Shown here one piece after another: positions 63,664 through 64,000 of a stretch of DNA of 64,000 bases. The DNA lies in assembly GCF_029946505.1 (NCBI RefSeq), contig NZ_JARZHG010000038.1:48948-112947 (forward strand), read 5' to 3'. Numbering within the stretch: position 1 is the stretch's first letter; every line of letters begins with the position of its first letter. A program made the position numbers and the translations under genes. A model generated the notes under the pieces. It was given only the letters and a program-made list of their open reading frames with translations. It was not told the origin of the DNA and made no database searches. The DNA comes from Polyangium sp. y55x31. GTDB lineage: Bacteria > Myxococcota_A > Polyangia > Polyangiales > Polyangiaceae.

Positions 63664-64000
63664 TCAGCGCCCGTTGTGTGCGACGAGCAAGGCAGCGAGG
63701 TCTGCCGGCGAGAGATCGAGGGCCATGTCCGTGAGACGGGTGGCGCCCTCCTTGCGGAGCTGCACGGCGAGGGTCTCACGCTCGTCGCTGGTCAACGGCC
63801 GGGCGAGCCGTCGCTCGAACAGGCGTGCAACAGGTTCGAGGCTCCCCTCCTCGCGCCCCTCCTCGCGCCCCTCCTGCACGTACTTGCGGGCGAACTCGCT
63901 TTGGTACTCGTAGTTCGGGATGCTCATGAGCTGCTCCAGGGCCATGCGGGCGGCTTCGCCCAGGGAAAATAGCACGAGATCCGCGTAAAGCTTCGCACGC
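63664..64000 (-). CDS. C-terminal part of a Rpn/PD-(D/E)XK-like or DUF4351-type protein, 5' end outside window
   Basis: The frame is open to the right edge, so at least 112 residues are visible. The sequence AKLYADLVLFSLGEAARMAL followed by YEYQSEFARKYVQEGREEGREEG is typical of the C-terminus of the Rpn-like/DUF4351 transposase-associated protein families, which are common and multi-copy in Polyangiales. The catalytic nuclease domain would be upstream, outside the window. The C-terminal helix set (FERRLARPLTSDERETLAVQL) matches DUF4351. Function is likely recombination or DNA-related, but uncertain from this fragment. Confidence 0.65.
   Translation of the reverse strand, partial: RAKLYADLVLFSLGEAARMALEQLMSIPNYEYQSEFARKYVQEGREEGREEGSLEPVARLFERRLARPLTSDERETLAVQLRKEGATRLTDMALDLSPADLAALLVAHNGR

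Noticed and set aside
63479..63913. Poly-Ala open frame over the triplet tract
   Set aside because: It overlaps two better-supported genes and consists of alanines without any domain.

Overview
The window is very GC-rich and gene-dense. It carries many secreted lipoproteins with Gly/Ser-rich linkers after the lipobox, Cys/Asp-rich DUF4215- and MopE-type repeat proteins, a membrane-anchored Ser/Thr protein kinase, a large hybrid histidine kinase and a TonB-dependent receptor. This combination suggests a myxobacterium, most likely of the order Polyangiales (Sorangium/Polyangium type). The assignment is inferred from gene style, since no rRNA, tRNA or other marker gene is present.

Region 1 (1-11400) holds a truncated surface lipoprotein, a small membrane protein, an aldo/keto reductase and a TetR-controlled operon. 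That operon encodes a PEP-synthase-like phosphotransferase split into two polypeptides, followed by an MFS exporter. A near-perfect inverted repeat, the probable operator, lies between it and tetR. Two lipoproteins, a trypsin-like protease and an array of 43-bp tandem hairpin repeats follow.

Region 2 (11500-26400) holds a large TPR protein, a PDZ protein whose stop codon has received a MITE-like insertion, three REP-like elements with compensatory stems, a kinase-TPR operon, a duplicated pair of low-complexity lipoproteins, a QEGLA-motif metallopeptidase homologue divergent from a MoxR AAA ATPase, sixA and two further lipoproteins.

Region 3 (26526-41428) is the most striking part. Two divergent operons face each other across 63 bp. 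The left one has eleven tightly packed genes: a RING-like zinc protein, a ThiF/E1-like enzyme, a ubiquitin-like/E2 fusion, a JAMM protease, a helical protein, a classical AAA+ ATPase with a degenerate first half, a MoxR AAA+ ATPase and four accessory proteins. The right one encodes a beta-propeller plus vWA protein, a radical SAM enzyme of the AmmeMemoRadiSam family and a 69-residue protein ending in Cys-Gly. Nine of the ten junctions on the left and both on the right overlap by 1-4 nt. The locus combines a complete-looking ubiquitin-like conjugation and deconjugation set with the MoxR/vWA/beta-propeller ATPase theme known from predicted prokaryotic conflict systems.

Region 4 (41470-64000) holds a TonB-dependent receptor with a fused TonB C-terminal domain, lipoproteins, an AraC regulator, a large DUF4215/FG-GAP protein, a methyltransferase, two coupled multi-pass membrane proteins, a hybrid sensor kinase, a cytoplasmic solute-binding-like/STAS fusion, a MopE-like lipoprotein, an ABC exporter coupled to a nucleotidyltransferase-like protein, a dirty trinucleotide tract, and a gene truncated at the right edge.
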